A DNA stretch of 11,407 bases from WVXT01 sp964403285 (GCA_964403285.1 CAYOFG010000047.1:1-11407); one strand, 5' to 3'; shown: positions 1-6,883, numbered from the stretch's first letter. Notes: a model not told the origin generated them from the sequence alone. Numbers and translations: made by a program.

Positions 1-1077
1 ACATTTATCAAGAAGTTTGGAAAACAGGGTGCCTTTTTGAAGTCAGCATTTTTCGCATTCTTTAATCAGGACTTGATAGATTTCTTTAAATCCAAAGGTC
101 TTGAATTGAAGATAGAGAGGCAGGGTCGCGTTTTTCCTGTCACAGATAGCGCCCGCTCAATTGTGGAAGTTTTAAGAAGATATCTCGCGGAGAATAAAGT
201 CGAGATACTCTATAATATGCGTTTACTGGATATAAAAAGAAAAGATGGTTTTTTTCAATTGCACTTAGGGGGCAATGGTAAGATTGATGCAAAAAAAATA
301 ATATTGGCTACAGGTGGAGCTTCCTTTAAGATAACAGGTTCTACAGGTGACGGTTTTCATATTGCCCGGAGGTTAGGACATACTGTCGTGCCTCTAAAGC
401 CCGCTCTTGTCCCCTTAAGGACCCGGGAGTTATGGGTAAAAGAGTTACAGGGACTTTCATTGAAAAAAATCCGTATTACTTTTGAATACGGTAAAAAGAA
501 GATAGTCTCTGATGTAGGGGAATTTATTTTTACACATTTTGGAGTTTCTGGACCCTTAGTCCTGGATTTAAGCGGCAATGTCATCGCTATTCTTGAAGAG
601 CACAAGGAGGTTCGTCTTTTTATTGACCTTAAACCGGGATTGAAACCCGAACAGCTCGGAAACAGATTGTTAAATGAATTTAATGTTAAAGGAAATACCC
701 AGTTGAAGAATATTATGAAAAGTTTATTGCCGCACAGATTGATTCCTGTATTTATACGCCTATCAGGTCTGAAGCCTGAAAGAAAGGCAAATCAGATTAC
801 CAAGGAAGAAAGGCGTTCAATTGTAAGTCTATTAAAAGCCCTGCCTTTGACCATTATCGGCTCTTTGCCTATTGAAGAGGCGATGGTTACTAATGGTGGC
901 ATTTCTACAAAAGAGATCAACCCCAGGACGATGGAATCAAAAATTATACCTGGGCTATATTTTGCGGGTGAGATTATTGATGGCTGTGCCTCGAGCGGCG
1001 GGTATAATTTACAACAGGCTTTTTCAACGGGTTATCTGGCAGGGGAGAAGGCGGCACAGAATTGTTCCAGCGACTGA
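1..1077 (+). CDS. BaiN/HI0933-family NAD(P)/FAD-dependent oxidoreductase, 5' end outside window
   Basis: The reading frame is open from base 1, so the gene starts upstream; 358 residues are visible. The TTG at 37 is an internal codon, not a credible start. The C-terminal part carries the strong family signature: a TNGG-ISTKEINPRTMESK stretch, then GLYFAGEIIDG and GGYNLQQAFSTGYLAGE, which close the FAD-binding fold in the HI0933/YhiN/BaiN flavoproteins. An internal ILATGGASF motif at about residues 101-109 (counting from base 1) is the usual second nucleotide-binding strand of these two-dinucleotide-binding-domain enzymes. The N-terminal GxGxxG motif would lie outside the window. Members are cytoplasmic flavoproteins of mostly unknown substrate; BaiN acts on bile-acid intermediates but that role should not be transferred here. 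The MFS gene follows at once, with its start one base after this stop codon. Confidence 0.88.
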   Translation, partial: TFIKKFGKQGAFLKSAFFAFFNQDLIDFFKSKGLELKIERQGRVFPVTDSARSIVEVLRRYLAENKVEILYNMRLLDIKRKDGFFQLHLGGNGKIDAKKIILATGGASFKITGSTGDGFHIARRLGHTVVPLKPALVPLRTRELWVKELQGLSLKKIRITFEYGKKKIVSDVGEFIFTHFGVSGPLVLDLSGNVIAILEEHKEVRLFIDLKPGLKPEQLGNRLLNEFNVKGNTQLKNIMKSLLPHRLIPVFIRLSGLKPERKANQITKEERRSIVSLLKALPLTIIGSLPIEEAMVTNGGISTKEINPRTMESKIIPGLYFAGEIIDGCASSGGYNLQQAFSTGYLAGEKAAQNCSSD

Positions 1078-1078
1078 C

Positions 1079-2398
1079 ATGACAAATCAAAACGATAATA
1101 AGAAAAAGAAAAGTTTAAAATTTTCCCTCCTGGACGGCGTATTTGCCAGCGGGATGGTTGGCTTTACTCAGGAATATTTTACTCCATTTCTACTCGTGTT
1201 AGGCGCCGCAGCAAAACATGTAGGAATGCTGAATGCTCTTCCTAATTTCTTTGCATCTCTAATACAACTTAAAAGTGCTGATTTTACTGAAAGTTTGAAC
1301 TCACGGAAAAAGATTATCAACATCTTTGTCTTGTTTCACGCCCTTATGTTATTGCCTATGGTAATTATGGCTTTATCAGGTAAAGGAAAGCCAATTGTTT
1401 TTATAACATATGTAATTCTGTTTATATCTTTCTCAGCACTTGCCAATCCTGCATGGGCAAGCTTAATGTCAGATTTGGTACCAGAGGATAGGAGAGGAAC
1501 ATATTTTGGCTGGAGGAATAAGGTCCTCGGGTTTGTAATAGTGCCTGCATCCTTTATAGCCGGATTTATCCTTCATATGATGAAAAAACTGAACATATTT
1601 TATGGCTTTACGCTTATTTTTGGTCTTGCGTTCATATTCAGGATGATGTCCTGGTATTTTCTAACAAGAATGTATGAACCACCTTTAGCCCACACGAAAG
1701 AAGACCACTTTACTCTATTTGATTTCTTAGCTCGAATAAGAGAGAGCAATTTTGCAAAATTTGTTCTGTTCGTATCTATGATGAATTTCTCTGTTAATTT
1801 GGCAGCTCCATTTTTTGTAGTACTAATGCTTAAGGATTTACATTTTAGTTACATTCTTTATACCATTATCACTATTACCGCAACTCTTACGGTTTACATT
1901 ATGATTAGCCGGTGGGGTAGACATGCAGACAGAATTGGCAACCTGAAAATTATTAAATTTACATCCCCCTTAATTGGAGTAATTCCATTAATGTGGATTT
2001 TTAACCGTAACCCGGCATTCCTGATTTTCGCTCAAGTATTCTCTGGATTTTTATGGGCAGGATTTAACCTTTGTACAACCAATTTTATCTACGATGCAGT
2101 AAGTCCTGAAAAACGAACCCGCTGCATATCGTATTTTAATGTCCTCAATGGATTAGCTCTCGCTGGTGGCGCACTTCTTGGTGGATTTTTATTGCAGAGA
2201 CTACCGCCTCTTTTTGGGTACAAAATCTTAACGCTTTTCTTAATCTCTTCCACATTAAGAGTTATGGTTGGTATTTTTATGCCACTGAAATTAAGAGAAG
2301 TGAGGCCTGTCAAAGAAGCCAAGAGTAATCAGCTATTTTTTAGTATGATTGGCATAAAACCGCTCCTGGGAATTGAAAGAAAGACAATTAGATATTAA
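1079..2398 (+). CDS. MFS transporter
   Basis: A 439-residue integral membrane protein with a short charged cytoplasmic N-terminus (NDNKKKKS) followed by about 12 hydrophobic segments. The loop after the fourth segment reads DLVPEDRRGTYFGWRN, matching the cytoplasmic P-x-x-R-R-G-x-x-x-G pattern seen between helices in many major facilitator permeases; a similar SPEKRTRC loop lies in the second half, as expected for the two six-helix repeats. The frame is open back to 872, but that part overlaps the preceding flavoprotein gene and is low-complexity basic sequence; the ATG at 1079, right after the upstream stop, gives the normal MFS layout. No good Shine-Dalgarno is visible, so translational coupling to the upstream gene is likely. 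Substrate cannot be told from the sequence. Confidence 0.85.
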   Translation: MTNQNDNKKKKSLKFSLLDGVFASGMVGFTQEYFTPFLLVLGAAAKHVGMLNALPNFFASLIQLKSADFTESLNSRKKIINIFVLFHALMLLPMVIMALSGKGKPIVFITYVILFISFSALANPAWASLMSDLVPEDRRGTYFGWRNKVLGFVIVPASFIAGFILHMMKKLNIFYGFTLIFGLAFIFRMMSWYFLTRMYEPPLAHTKEDHFTLFDFLARIRESNFAKFVLFVSMMNFSVNLAAPFFVVLMLKDLHFSYILYTIITITATLTVYIMISRWGRHADRIGNLKIIKFTSPLIGVIPLMWIFNRNPAFLIFAQVFSGFLWAGFNLCTTNFIYDAVSPEKRTRCISYFNVLNGLALAGGALLGGFLLQRLPPLFGYKILTLFLISSTLRVMVGIFMPLKLREVRPVKEAKSNQLFFSMIGIKPLLGIERKTIRY

Positions 2399-2416
2399 GG
2401 TCAAAAATCGCAGAAT

Positions 2417-3445
2417 ATGGGTAAGAATGATATCGGGAATTTGACATTGGAAGAACTTAAAAAAACAGTTATGGAGATGCACGAAGCACGCTATAGAGCC
2501 AACCAGATATTCTCCTGGCTTTATAGAAGAGGCGTCCATGATTTTCACGAAATGGACAATATACCAGTGACGCTTAGAGATAAACTTGGCGAGAACTATT
2601 ACATAAGCGCTCTTGAGCTTTCCCAGCATCTTAAGTCAACTGACGGTACTGAAAAATTTCTTTTTAAACTCTCAGACGGAAATTTCATAGAAAGCGTCCT
2701 TATTTACGCAAAAAATAGAAAAACAATATGCCTTTCTACTCAGGTTGGCTGTAAATTTGCTTGCTCCTTCTGTGCCAGCGGGTTTATAGGCTTTATAAGA
2801 AATCTTACGCCAGCAGAAATTACAAACCAGATACTTTTTTTGCAACACAATCTTAAGCACAAGATAACGAATTATGTACTTATGGGTATGGGTGAACCCC
2901 TGGACAACTACGAGAATGTTTGCAAAGCTATTATGATAATGAACGACCCGGAAGGAATGGCCATAGGAGCAAGAAGGATTACTATTTCCACATGTGGAAT
3001 AATTCCAGGAATGAAGAAACTCCAGGATTTGAGACTCCAGGTTAATCTATCTGTGTCCCTCCACGCCACAAATAACAACCTGAGAGATACGCTTATGCCT
3101 ATTAATAAACGGTATCCATTGGAAAAACTTATTAAGGCATGCGAAGACTTGATAGATGCTACAGGAAGAATGATTACCATTGAATATATTCTAATAAAGG
3201 ATAAGAACGATTCTCTGGAAGATGCAGATAAACTTGCAGCAATAGCGAAAAAGTTAAAAGCAAAGGTGAACCTGGTACCCTATAGCACAATTCCCAGCCT
3301 GAACTTTCAGTCCAGCGGGAGAAGAAACACCAATATATTTATGAATAGACTTATTAACAGAGGAGTAAATGCAACTCTCAGAGAATCAAAGGGCAAAGAT
3401 ATACAGGCCGCCTGCGGGCAGTTAGCAGGCAGGGCAAAAGAATGA
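2417..3445 (+). CDS. rlmN: Dual-specificity rRNA/tRNA adenine-C2 methyltransferase RlmN
   Basis: RlmN is a radical SAM enzyme that methylates C2 of A2503 in 23S rRNA and A37 in some tRNAs. The 342-residue length is normal. The [4Fe-4S]-binding motif CKFACSFC is at Cys112, Cys116 and Cys119; Cys105 lies seven residues before the cluster motif, exactly as the conserved Cys118 does in E. coli RlmN; and the substrate-methylating cysteine is Cys333 in the C-terminal DIQAACGQL motif. FIESVLI, MGMGEPLDNY and VNLVPYS are further family blocks. The cysteine set distinguishes RlmN/Cfr from other radical SAM proteins, and the housekeeping context argues for RlmN over Cfr. The start at 2417 is the first ATG after the MFS stop; the Shine-Dalgarno is weak. 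The stop overlaps the next start (ATGA). Confidence 0.95.
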   Translation: MGKNDIGNLTLEELKKTVMEMHEARYRANQIFSWLYRRGVHDFHEMDNIPVTLRDKLGENYYISALELSQHLKSTDGTEKFLFKLSDGNFIESVLIYAKNRKTICLSTQVGCKFACSFCASGFIGFIRNLTPAEITNQILFLQHNLKHKITNYVLMGMGEPLDNYENVCKAIMIMNDPEGMAIGARRITISTCGIIPGMKKLQDLRLQVNLSVSLHATNNNLRDTLMPINKRYPLEKLIKACEDLIDATGRMITIEYILIKDKNDSLEDADKLAAIAKKLKAKVNLVPYSTIPSLNFQSSGRRNTNIFMNRLINRGVNATLRESKGKDIQAACGQLAGRAKE

Positions 3446-4098
3446 ATTACAAACTTATAATTTTTGATATTGACGGTACAATAGCCAGACATACAAGCTC
3501 CTGGAGATATATCCATGAAAAACTGGGATTGTGGCATAAGCAAGCATATCGCTATCAGGAGAAGTTTCTTGCCGGAAAGATAAGTTACAGAAAATTCTGT
3601 GAACTTGACGCGGCTCACTGGAAGGGATTACCGGAAAAAAAGATAAGAGAAATTTTCAAAAAAGTCCCCTATGCCAAAAACGCAGCGCAGTACATAAGAA
3701 AGCTCAAAAAAATGGGTTTCAAACTGGCTGCTATTTCCACAGGGCTTCAGTATATAGCCGACAGAATAAAGAAAGAGCTAAAATTTGATTATGTCTTATC
3801 CAATAAATTGATTTCCACAAAAGGTATTCTTACCGGAAAGGTCAAAATAAATATAACCCACGGAGCAAAAGGCAAAATTTTAAGAAGAATACTTAATAAA
3901 TTCCATCTAAAACCCCGCGAAGTAATCTGTATCGGGGATAGTTCCGGAGACATACCGCTTGCAAAACATTCGGGATATTCCATCGCCTTTAACTCATCAG
4001 ATGAAGCATTTTCAAAAATAGTAGCCTATGACTGCAAAACAAAAGACTTCAGAGAAGTCTTCAAAAAGATAAAAGAAATTGGGGGACACAATACTTAA
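3442..4098 (+). CDS. HAD-superfamily (SerB-like, HAD-IB) phosphatase
   Basis: A 218-residue soluble HAD hydrolase. Motif I is DIDGT with the nucleophile Asp9 and the general acid Asp11; motif II is the ISTG at 98-101; a lysine near 143-145 is a candidate for motif III; motif IV is GDSSGD at 165-170. A small helical cap lies between motifs I and II, as in phosphoserine-phosphatase-like (HAD-IB) enzymes. Substrate is not determined; phosphoserine phosphatase is possible but not shown. Translation is coupled to rlmN by a four-base ATGA overlap. The gene's last codons (Gly-His-Asn-Thr-stop) lie inside the left arm of a repeat at 4082-4100, so the native C-terminus has probably been replaced by repeat-encoded residues; the loss is likely trivial because the conserved core is complete. 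Confidence 0.85.
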   Translation: MNYKLIIFDIDGTIARHTSSWRYIHEKLGLWHKQAYRYQEKFLAGKISYRKFCELDAAHWKGLPEKKIREIFKKVPYAKNAAQYIRKLKKMGFKLAAISTGLQYIADRIKKELKFDYVLSNKLISTKGILTGKVKINITHGAKGKILRRILNKFHLKPREVICIGDSSGDIPLAKHSGYSIAFNSSDEAFSKIVAYDCKTKDFREVFKKIKEIGGHNT

Positions 4099-4148
4099 TT
4101 GTGGAGTAGCAGACTTCAGTCTGCGTCATAATTAAGTATTGTGTCCCC
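4082..4148. repeat. REPIN/MITE-like palindrome (arms L1 and R1)
   Basis: The left arm GGGGACACAATACTTAATT (4082-4100) and the right arm AATTAAGTATTGTGTCCCC (4130-4148) are perfect 19-bp inverted repeats. The 29-base spacer holds its own hairpin, GCAGAC-TTCA-GTCTGC, at 4109-4124. The two-arms-plus-loop layout is that of REPIN-type units spread by REP-associated Y1 transposases, though no such transposase is in the window. The unit overlaps the end of the HAD gene and stops 18 bases before the start of the ABC ATPase gene. In RNA it would form a long structured stem between the two genes; there is no T-run after it, so it is not a standard terminator. Confidence 0.85.
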
Positions 4149-4155
4149 AGAATCC

Positions 4156-4164
4156 AGGGAGAAG
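4156..4164 (+). promoter_or_regulatory. Ribosome binding site of the ABC ATPase gene
   Basis: AGGGAGAAG lies two bases upstream of the ATG at 4167, with its AGGGAG core five bases away, and just after the repeat palindrome. It supports the 4167 start. Confidence 0.6.
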
Positions 4165-4166
4165 AT

Positions 4167-4964
4167 ATGAATGAAGAAGTAATCAAGGTTAAAAACTTAT
4201 CAAGGGATTTCGGTAATTTTCGGGCAGTGGACAATATTTCATTTGCAGTAAAAACGACCGAGATTTTTGGTTTCTTAGGTCCAAATGGCGCGGGCAAAAC
4301 AACAACTATAAATATTCTCTGTACTCTCCTTATGCCTACCAGCGGAGAGGCAATTGTAAATGGGTTCAATGTAGTAACTTCTCCCAATGAGGTAAGAAGG
4401 TCTATCGGCATCATTTTTCAGGACCCCAGTTTGGATGAACGGCTTACTGCTTACGAAAACTTAAATTTTCATGGGATGATTTACCATATACCTCCAAAGA
4501 CAAGAAAAGAGCGCATCAAGGAAGTTCTTGATATAGTGGGACTATATTCAAAGAAAGATTCTATTGTGCGCACATTCTCAGGCGGAATGCGCAGAAGGCT
4601 GGAAATTGCCCGGGGCCTTATGCATCGTCCTAAGATTCTATTTTTAGATGAACCGACCATTGGGTTAGACCCGCAAACAAGACAGTATATCTGGGATTAC
4701 ATATTGAACCTATCAAAAGAAGAAGGAATAACCATGTTTCTCACCACGCACTATATGGACGAGGCAGAAATCTGCCAGCGTGTAGCAATTATTGATTATG
4801 GCAAAATCATCGCTCTCGACAGCCCCCAGCAATTAAAAAATGAGTTTAAGTTAGGTAGTTTGAATGAGGTATTTTTAAGACTTACTAACCATGGTATCCG
4901 CGAGGAAGAAGCCAGTATCAAAGATCATTTAGGTCATATTGTGCGCACAAGGAGATTGAGGTAA
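4167..4964 (+). CDS. ABC transporter ATP-binding protein, DrrA-like
   Basis: A 265-residue ABC ATPase. The Walker A motif GPNGAGKT is at 38-45, the Q-loop glutamine at 85, the signature SGGMR at 138-142, the Walker B with catalytic Glu (LFLDEP) at 159-163, and the H-loop His at 195 in TTHYMDEAE. The SGGMRRRLEIARGL signature and the short C-terminal extension fit the DrrA/ABC-2 exporter group (daunorubicin-resistance-like), in which the ATPase drives a separate membrane protein. The permease gene begins five bases after the stop, so the two form a complete heteromeric exporter pair. Substrate is unknown; the family exports drugs, lipids or polysaccharides. The promoter is not evident: the gene may be read from the rlmN-HAD operon through the repeat at 4082-4148. 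Confidence 0.93.
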   Translation: MNEEVIKVKNLSRDFGNFRAVDNISFAVKTTEIFGFLGPNGAGKTTTINILCTLLMPTSGEAIVNGFNVVTSPNEVRRSIGIIFQDPSLDERLTAYENLNFHGMIYHIPPKTRKERIKEVLDIVGLYSKKDSIVRTFSGGMRRRLEIARGLMHRPKILFLDEPTIGLDPQTRQYIWDYILNLSKEEGITMFLTTHYMDEAEICQRVAIIDYGKIIALDSPQQLKNEFKLGSLNEVFLRLTNHGIREEEASIKDHLGHIVRTRRLR

Positions 4965-4969
4965 CCCCT

Positions 4970-5713
4970 ATGGATTTCGACGCTATACGAATGATTTGGT
5001 TAAGAGACCTTATCCGCCATTTCCGGGATAGAACAAGATTGTTAGGGTCTATTTCCCGACCGATACTCTGGCTTTTGATTATGGGCACAGGTTTAAGGGC
5101 TGTTTTTAATGTGCACGGGATATCTTACACTCATTTTATCTTTCCGGGAATTATTGCAATGAATCTTATCTTTGCGGCAATGCAGTCAACCATAAGCATT
5201 ATCTGGGACAGGGAATTTGGTTTCTTAAGAGAAATTCTCGTTGCTCCGATACCGCGCACTTCCATTGTGCTCGGCAAGACCTTAAGTGGCTCAACAGTCG
5301 CTTTTATCGAGGGACTTTTTGTTTTAGCCTTCGCGCCGTTTATCAAAATAAACATCCCTCTACCCCATCTCTTGTTACTTCTACCTTTGATGTTTTTCGT
5401 CGCCTTTGTTTGTACCAGCCTCGGTATTGTTATTGCCGCACGTATGACCTCTTTTGAGGGCTTTGGCGTAATTTCCAACTTTGTAATTATGCCCATGTTC
5501 TTCCTAAGCGGCGCAATGTTTCCCATTGATAATCTCCCCTTTTTGATAAATATTGCTGTCCGTTTAAATCCCTTAACATATGGTGTAGACTTCTTAAGAA
5601 GATTTACTTTAGGGATAAAAGTTTTTCCTCTTCACACAGATTTTCTATATCTTACCACCTTTGCTGTGGTAATGTTAAGTATCGGAGTCTTTGAGTTCAA
5701 TAAGAGGACTTAA
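4970..5713 (+). CDS. ABC-2 type transporter permease, DrrB-like
   Basis: A 247-residue membrane protein with an amphipathic basic N-terminus (the RDLIRHFRDRTR region) and about six hydrophobic segments, the ABC-2 permease architecture. The SGAMFPIDNLPF block followed by NPLTYGVDFLRR near the C-terminus is a strong mark of the DrrB/NodJ-like group. It is the membrane partner of the ATPase just upstream; two copies of each subunit would make the exporter. It begins five bases after the ATPase stop, so the two are co-translated. The last codons and the bases beyond them (5696-5721) occur again at 6833-6858 in non-coding DNA, which suggests that something was inserted or recombined immediately downstream of this gene. 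Confidence 0.92.
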   Translation: MDFDAIRMIWLRDLIRHFRDRTRLLGSISRPILWLLIMGTGLRAVFNVHGISYTHFIFPGIIAMNLIFAAMQSTISIIWDREFGFLREILVAPIPRTSIVLGKTLSGSTVAFIEGLFVLAFAPFIKINIPLPHLLLLLPLMFFVAFVCTSLGIVIAARMTSFEGFGVISNFVIMPMFFLSGAMFPIDNLPFLINIAVRLNPLTYGVDFLRRFTLGIKVFPLHTDFLYLTTFAVVMLSIGVFEFNKRT

Positions 5714-5721
5714 ATTCGGGG
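5696..5721. repeat. 26-bp direct repeat, copy A (end of permease gene)
   Basis: The 26 bases covering the last permease codons, its stop and an AAATTCGGGG tail recur at 6833-6858 with two substitutions (24 of 26 identical). Here the sequence is coding, so this is probably the original copy. Confidence 0.75.
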
Positions 5722-5760
5722 GCACAATACTTAATTATTGACCGGCTGCATTGTGTCCCC
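5718..5760. repeat. Repeat palindrome, second copy (arm L2 and shortened R2)
   Basis: The left arm at 5718-5736 matches the 19-bp consensus with one A-to-G change at position 5. The right arm keeps only 11 bases, ATTGTGTCCCC at 5750-5760. In RNA the 11-bp stem is kept because the A-to-G change gives a G-U pair. It lies 5 bases after the permease stop and just upstream of the MNT-gene promoter, so it may insulate the two transcription units. Confidence 0.8.
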
Positions 5761-5768
5761 AGAACCCC

Positions 5769-5797
5769 TTGACAATTGACTACAAATTGTATATAAT
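5769..5797 (+). promoter_or_regulatory. Consensus sigma-70 promoter of the MNT-HEPN genes
   Basis: The -35 box TTGACA (5769-5774) and the -10 box TATAAT (5792-5797) are both perfect and are separated by exactly 17 bases. Transcription would begin near 5804, leaving an untranslated leader of roughly 20 bases before the ATG at 5827. A promoter this strong normally needs a repressor, which fits the operator repeats lying on it. Confidence 0.85.
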
Positions 5798-5816
5798 TGA
5801 CTACAAGATGTATATG
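5775..5816 (+). promoter_or_regulatory. Tandem 21-bp operator over the promoter
   Basis: Two head-to-tail 21-bp copies, 5775-5795 and 5796-5816, share ATTGACTACAA and TGTATAT and differ at three positions. Each contains a dyad: TACAA-A-TTGTA (5781-5791, perfect) and TACA-AGA-TGTA (5802-5812). The 21-bp period is two helical turns, so two dimers would bind on the same face. Copy one fills the spacer and most of the -10 box; copy two covers the start site. TACA/TGTA half-sites resemble BlaI/MecI-type winged-helix operators. The winged-helix domain of the gene just downstream is the obvious candidate ligand (inference). Confidence 0.7.
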
Positions 5817-5826
5817 GAGGTAGTTT

Positions 5827-6429
5827 ATGATAGATAAACTCTTTTCTTCAAAGGCAAGAGTTGAGATTTTAAAATTGTTCCTGTTTAATCCCGAAGATAG
5901 CTTCTATCAAAGACAAATTTCTGCAATTACCCACCAGTCCATAAGAGGCGTTCAACGGGAGGTAGAGAAACTTCATAGTCTTGGTCTTATTGAAAAGACT
6001 ACACAGGGTAATCGTGTCTATTATAAAGTAAACAGAAATTGCCCTATATTTGAAGAATTAAAGAATATTTTATTTAAGAGCGTAGGGATTGCCAAAGTTC
6101 TAAAGGATAATCTTAAAAAAGACGGCATTAAAGTCGCTTTTATTTATGGTTCTTATGCAAAGGGAGGGGAAAGCCTTTCCAGCGATATTGACTTAATGGT
6201 AATAGGTGATATTTCCTCAAGAGAACTTTCGGGTATCCTTTCTAAGCCCAAGAGAGAATTAATGCGGGAAATTAACTATGCAGTATTTCCTATGCAGGAA
6301 TTTATAAAGAGGATAAAACAGAAAGACCATTTTCTTAAGGCAGTTTTAAAAGATAAGAAAATGTTCATTGTAGGAGATAATGATGCACTTAAAGCAATTA
6401 TTGAATCAAGGAAAGTTAAGGCGGCATAA
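5827..6429 (+). CDS. Winged-helix/nucleotidyltransferase fusion protein, MntA-like
   Basis: A 200-residue two-domain protein. Residues 1-75 form a winged helix-turn-helix: helices around FYQRQISAITHQSIRGVQRE, then a wing at IEKTTQGNRVYYKVN. Residues about 85-200 are a minimal nucleotidyltransferase with an intact GSX10DXD catalytic motif (Gly108, Ser109, Asp120, Asp122). In MntA/HepT systems such an enzyme AMPylates its HEPN partner and so acts as the antitoxin. The Shine-Dalgarno GGAGG (5816-5820) is six bases from the ATG. The HEPN gene overlaps its 3' end by about 50 bases, so the two are translationally coupled. The DNA-binding domain plus the operator over its own promoter points to autorepression. 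Unlike a bare MntA, this fusion may sense and repress as well as modify. Family and motif are clear; toxin-antitoxin function is inferred. Confidence 0.88.
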   Translation: MIDKLFSSKARVEILKLFLFNPEDSFYQRQISAITHQSIRGVQREVEKLHSLGLIEKTTQGNRVYYKVNRNCPIFEELKNILFKSVGIAKVLKDNLKKDGIKVAFIYGSYAKGGESLSSDIDLMVIGDISSRELSGILSKPKRELMREINYAVFPMQEFIKRIKQKDHFLKAVLKDKKMFIVGDNDALKAIIESRKVKAA

Positions 6430-6808
6430 GACATCTAAGAAAGAAATCAGCAATTTGTTAGAACTCGTAAAGAGGGATATAAAAGACGCAAAAGTAAGAG
6501 GTCTTTCTGCGGATAGAAAGTTTGTTACTGCTTATAATGCTGTCTTACAGTTAGCTACAATTCTTCTTTATTGCAAGGGATATAAACCAGAAGGTACAGG
6601 GCATCATTTTACTGTGTTTCAAGCAATGAAAGGGATAATGGGTAAAGATTATTATGATTTGGCAGATTATTTTGATTCCTGCAGGGCAAAGAGAAATATA
6701 ACCGATTATGATTATGCTGGTGGAATTTCAGGGTTGGAAGCCATAGAGTTAATCAAAGAGGCAGAAGGATTCTTAGAAATAATTCTTAATTGGCTTAAGA
6801 ATAATTAA
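6380..6808 (+). CDS. HEPN-domain protein, HepT-like partner
   Basis: A 142-residue all-helical HEPN protein. The conserved patches are an N-terminal helix ending in ADRKFVTAYNAVLQLATILLYCKGY, a GHHFTVFQAM turn, and FDSCRAKRNITDYDY. Arg105-Asn106 begin the HEPN catalytic motif, but the RNase histidine of RX4HXY is replaced: the sequence is R105-NITD-Y110-D-Y112, so the motif is RX4YXY. Tyr112 aligns with the tyrosine AMPylated by MntA in HepT. Lack of the histidine suggests no or altered RNase activity; similar R-N-x-x-x-Y versions exist in SAV_6107-like HEPN proteins (from memory). AGGAG at 6372-6376 fits either ATG at 6380 or, with better spacing, 6383. The stop codon lies in repeat arm R3. 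Confidence 0.82.
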   Translation: MMHLKQLLNQGKLRRHKTSKKEISNLLELVKRDIKDAKVRGLSADRKFVTAYNAVLQLATILLYCKGYKPEGTGHHFTVFQAMKGIMGKDYYDLADYFDSCRAKRNITDYDYAGGISGLEAIELIKEAEGFLEIILNWLKNN

Positions 6809-6829
6809 GTATTGTGTCCCCAGAACTCG
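6797..6829. repeat. Arm R3 and first copy of a 33-bp direct repeat
   Basis: The perfect 19-bp R arm is 6803-6821. With its flanks it extends to 33 bases (AAGAAT before, AGAACTCG after) that recur at 7163-7195 with two substitutions. The arm supplies the TAA stop of the HEPN gene. Confidence 0.85.
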
Positions 6830-6832
6830 GAA

Positions 6833-6858
6833 TCCAATAAGAGGACCTAAATTCGGGG
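6833..6858. repeat. 26-bp direct repeat, copy B (non-coding)
   Basis: This is the second copy of the permease-end sequence found at 5696-5721, 24 of 26 bases identical. It is followed by GGGGAAAAATAC (from 6855), which can be read as a decayed L arm. It lies between arm R3 and the ribosome binding site of the next gene. Confidence 0.75.
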
Positions 6859-6883
6859 AAAAATACGAAAGGAGCGCTAAGAA

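Larger units (their letters stand above)
5718..6821. mobile_element. Putative repeat-bounded MNT-HEPN cassette
   Basis: The segment starts with an L arm (5718-5736) and ends with a perfect R arm (6803-6821), giving 19-bp terminal inverted repeats with one mismatch around a two-gene module with its own promoter. Immediately outside, 5696-5721 and 6833-6858 form a near-identical direct duplication, which overlaps the left arm by four bases. This is the outline of a non-autonomous composite element, but no transposase is present and the duplication is longer than normal target-site duplications. Homologous or illegitimate recombination between repeats would leave a similar structure. Confidence 0.4.

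Noticed and set aside
872..1078. Upstream extension of the MFS gene frame to ATG 872
   Set aside because: It overlaps the conserved C-terminus of the flavoprotein gene in another frame and encodes basic sequence without MFS features; ATG 1079 gives the normal protein.
2417..3445. Cfr-type antibiotic resistance methyltransferase
   Set aside because: RlmN and Cfr share the cysteine motifs, but the housekeeping operon context and RlmN-like blocks favour RlmN; nothing in the sequence points to Cfr.
2333..3618. Several - strand reading frames opposite rlmN and the HAD gene
   Set aside because: They lie antisense to strongly conserved genes and show no family motifs.
4082..4148. Rho-independent terminator after the HAD gene
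   Set aside because: The stem is strong but no T-run follows it on the + strand, and the same arms recur elsewhere as single copies.
5131..5526. 131-codon reading frame on the - strand
   Set aside because: It is antisense to the well-supported ABC permease and shows no recognisable domain; it is explained by base composition of the opposite strand.
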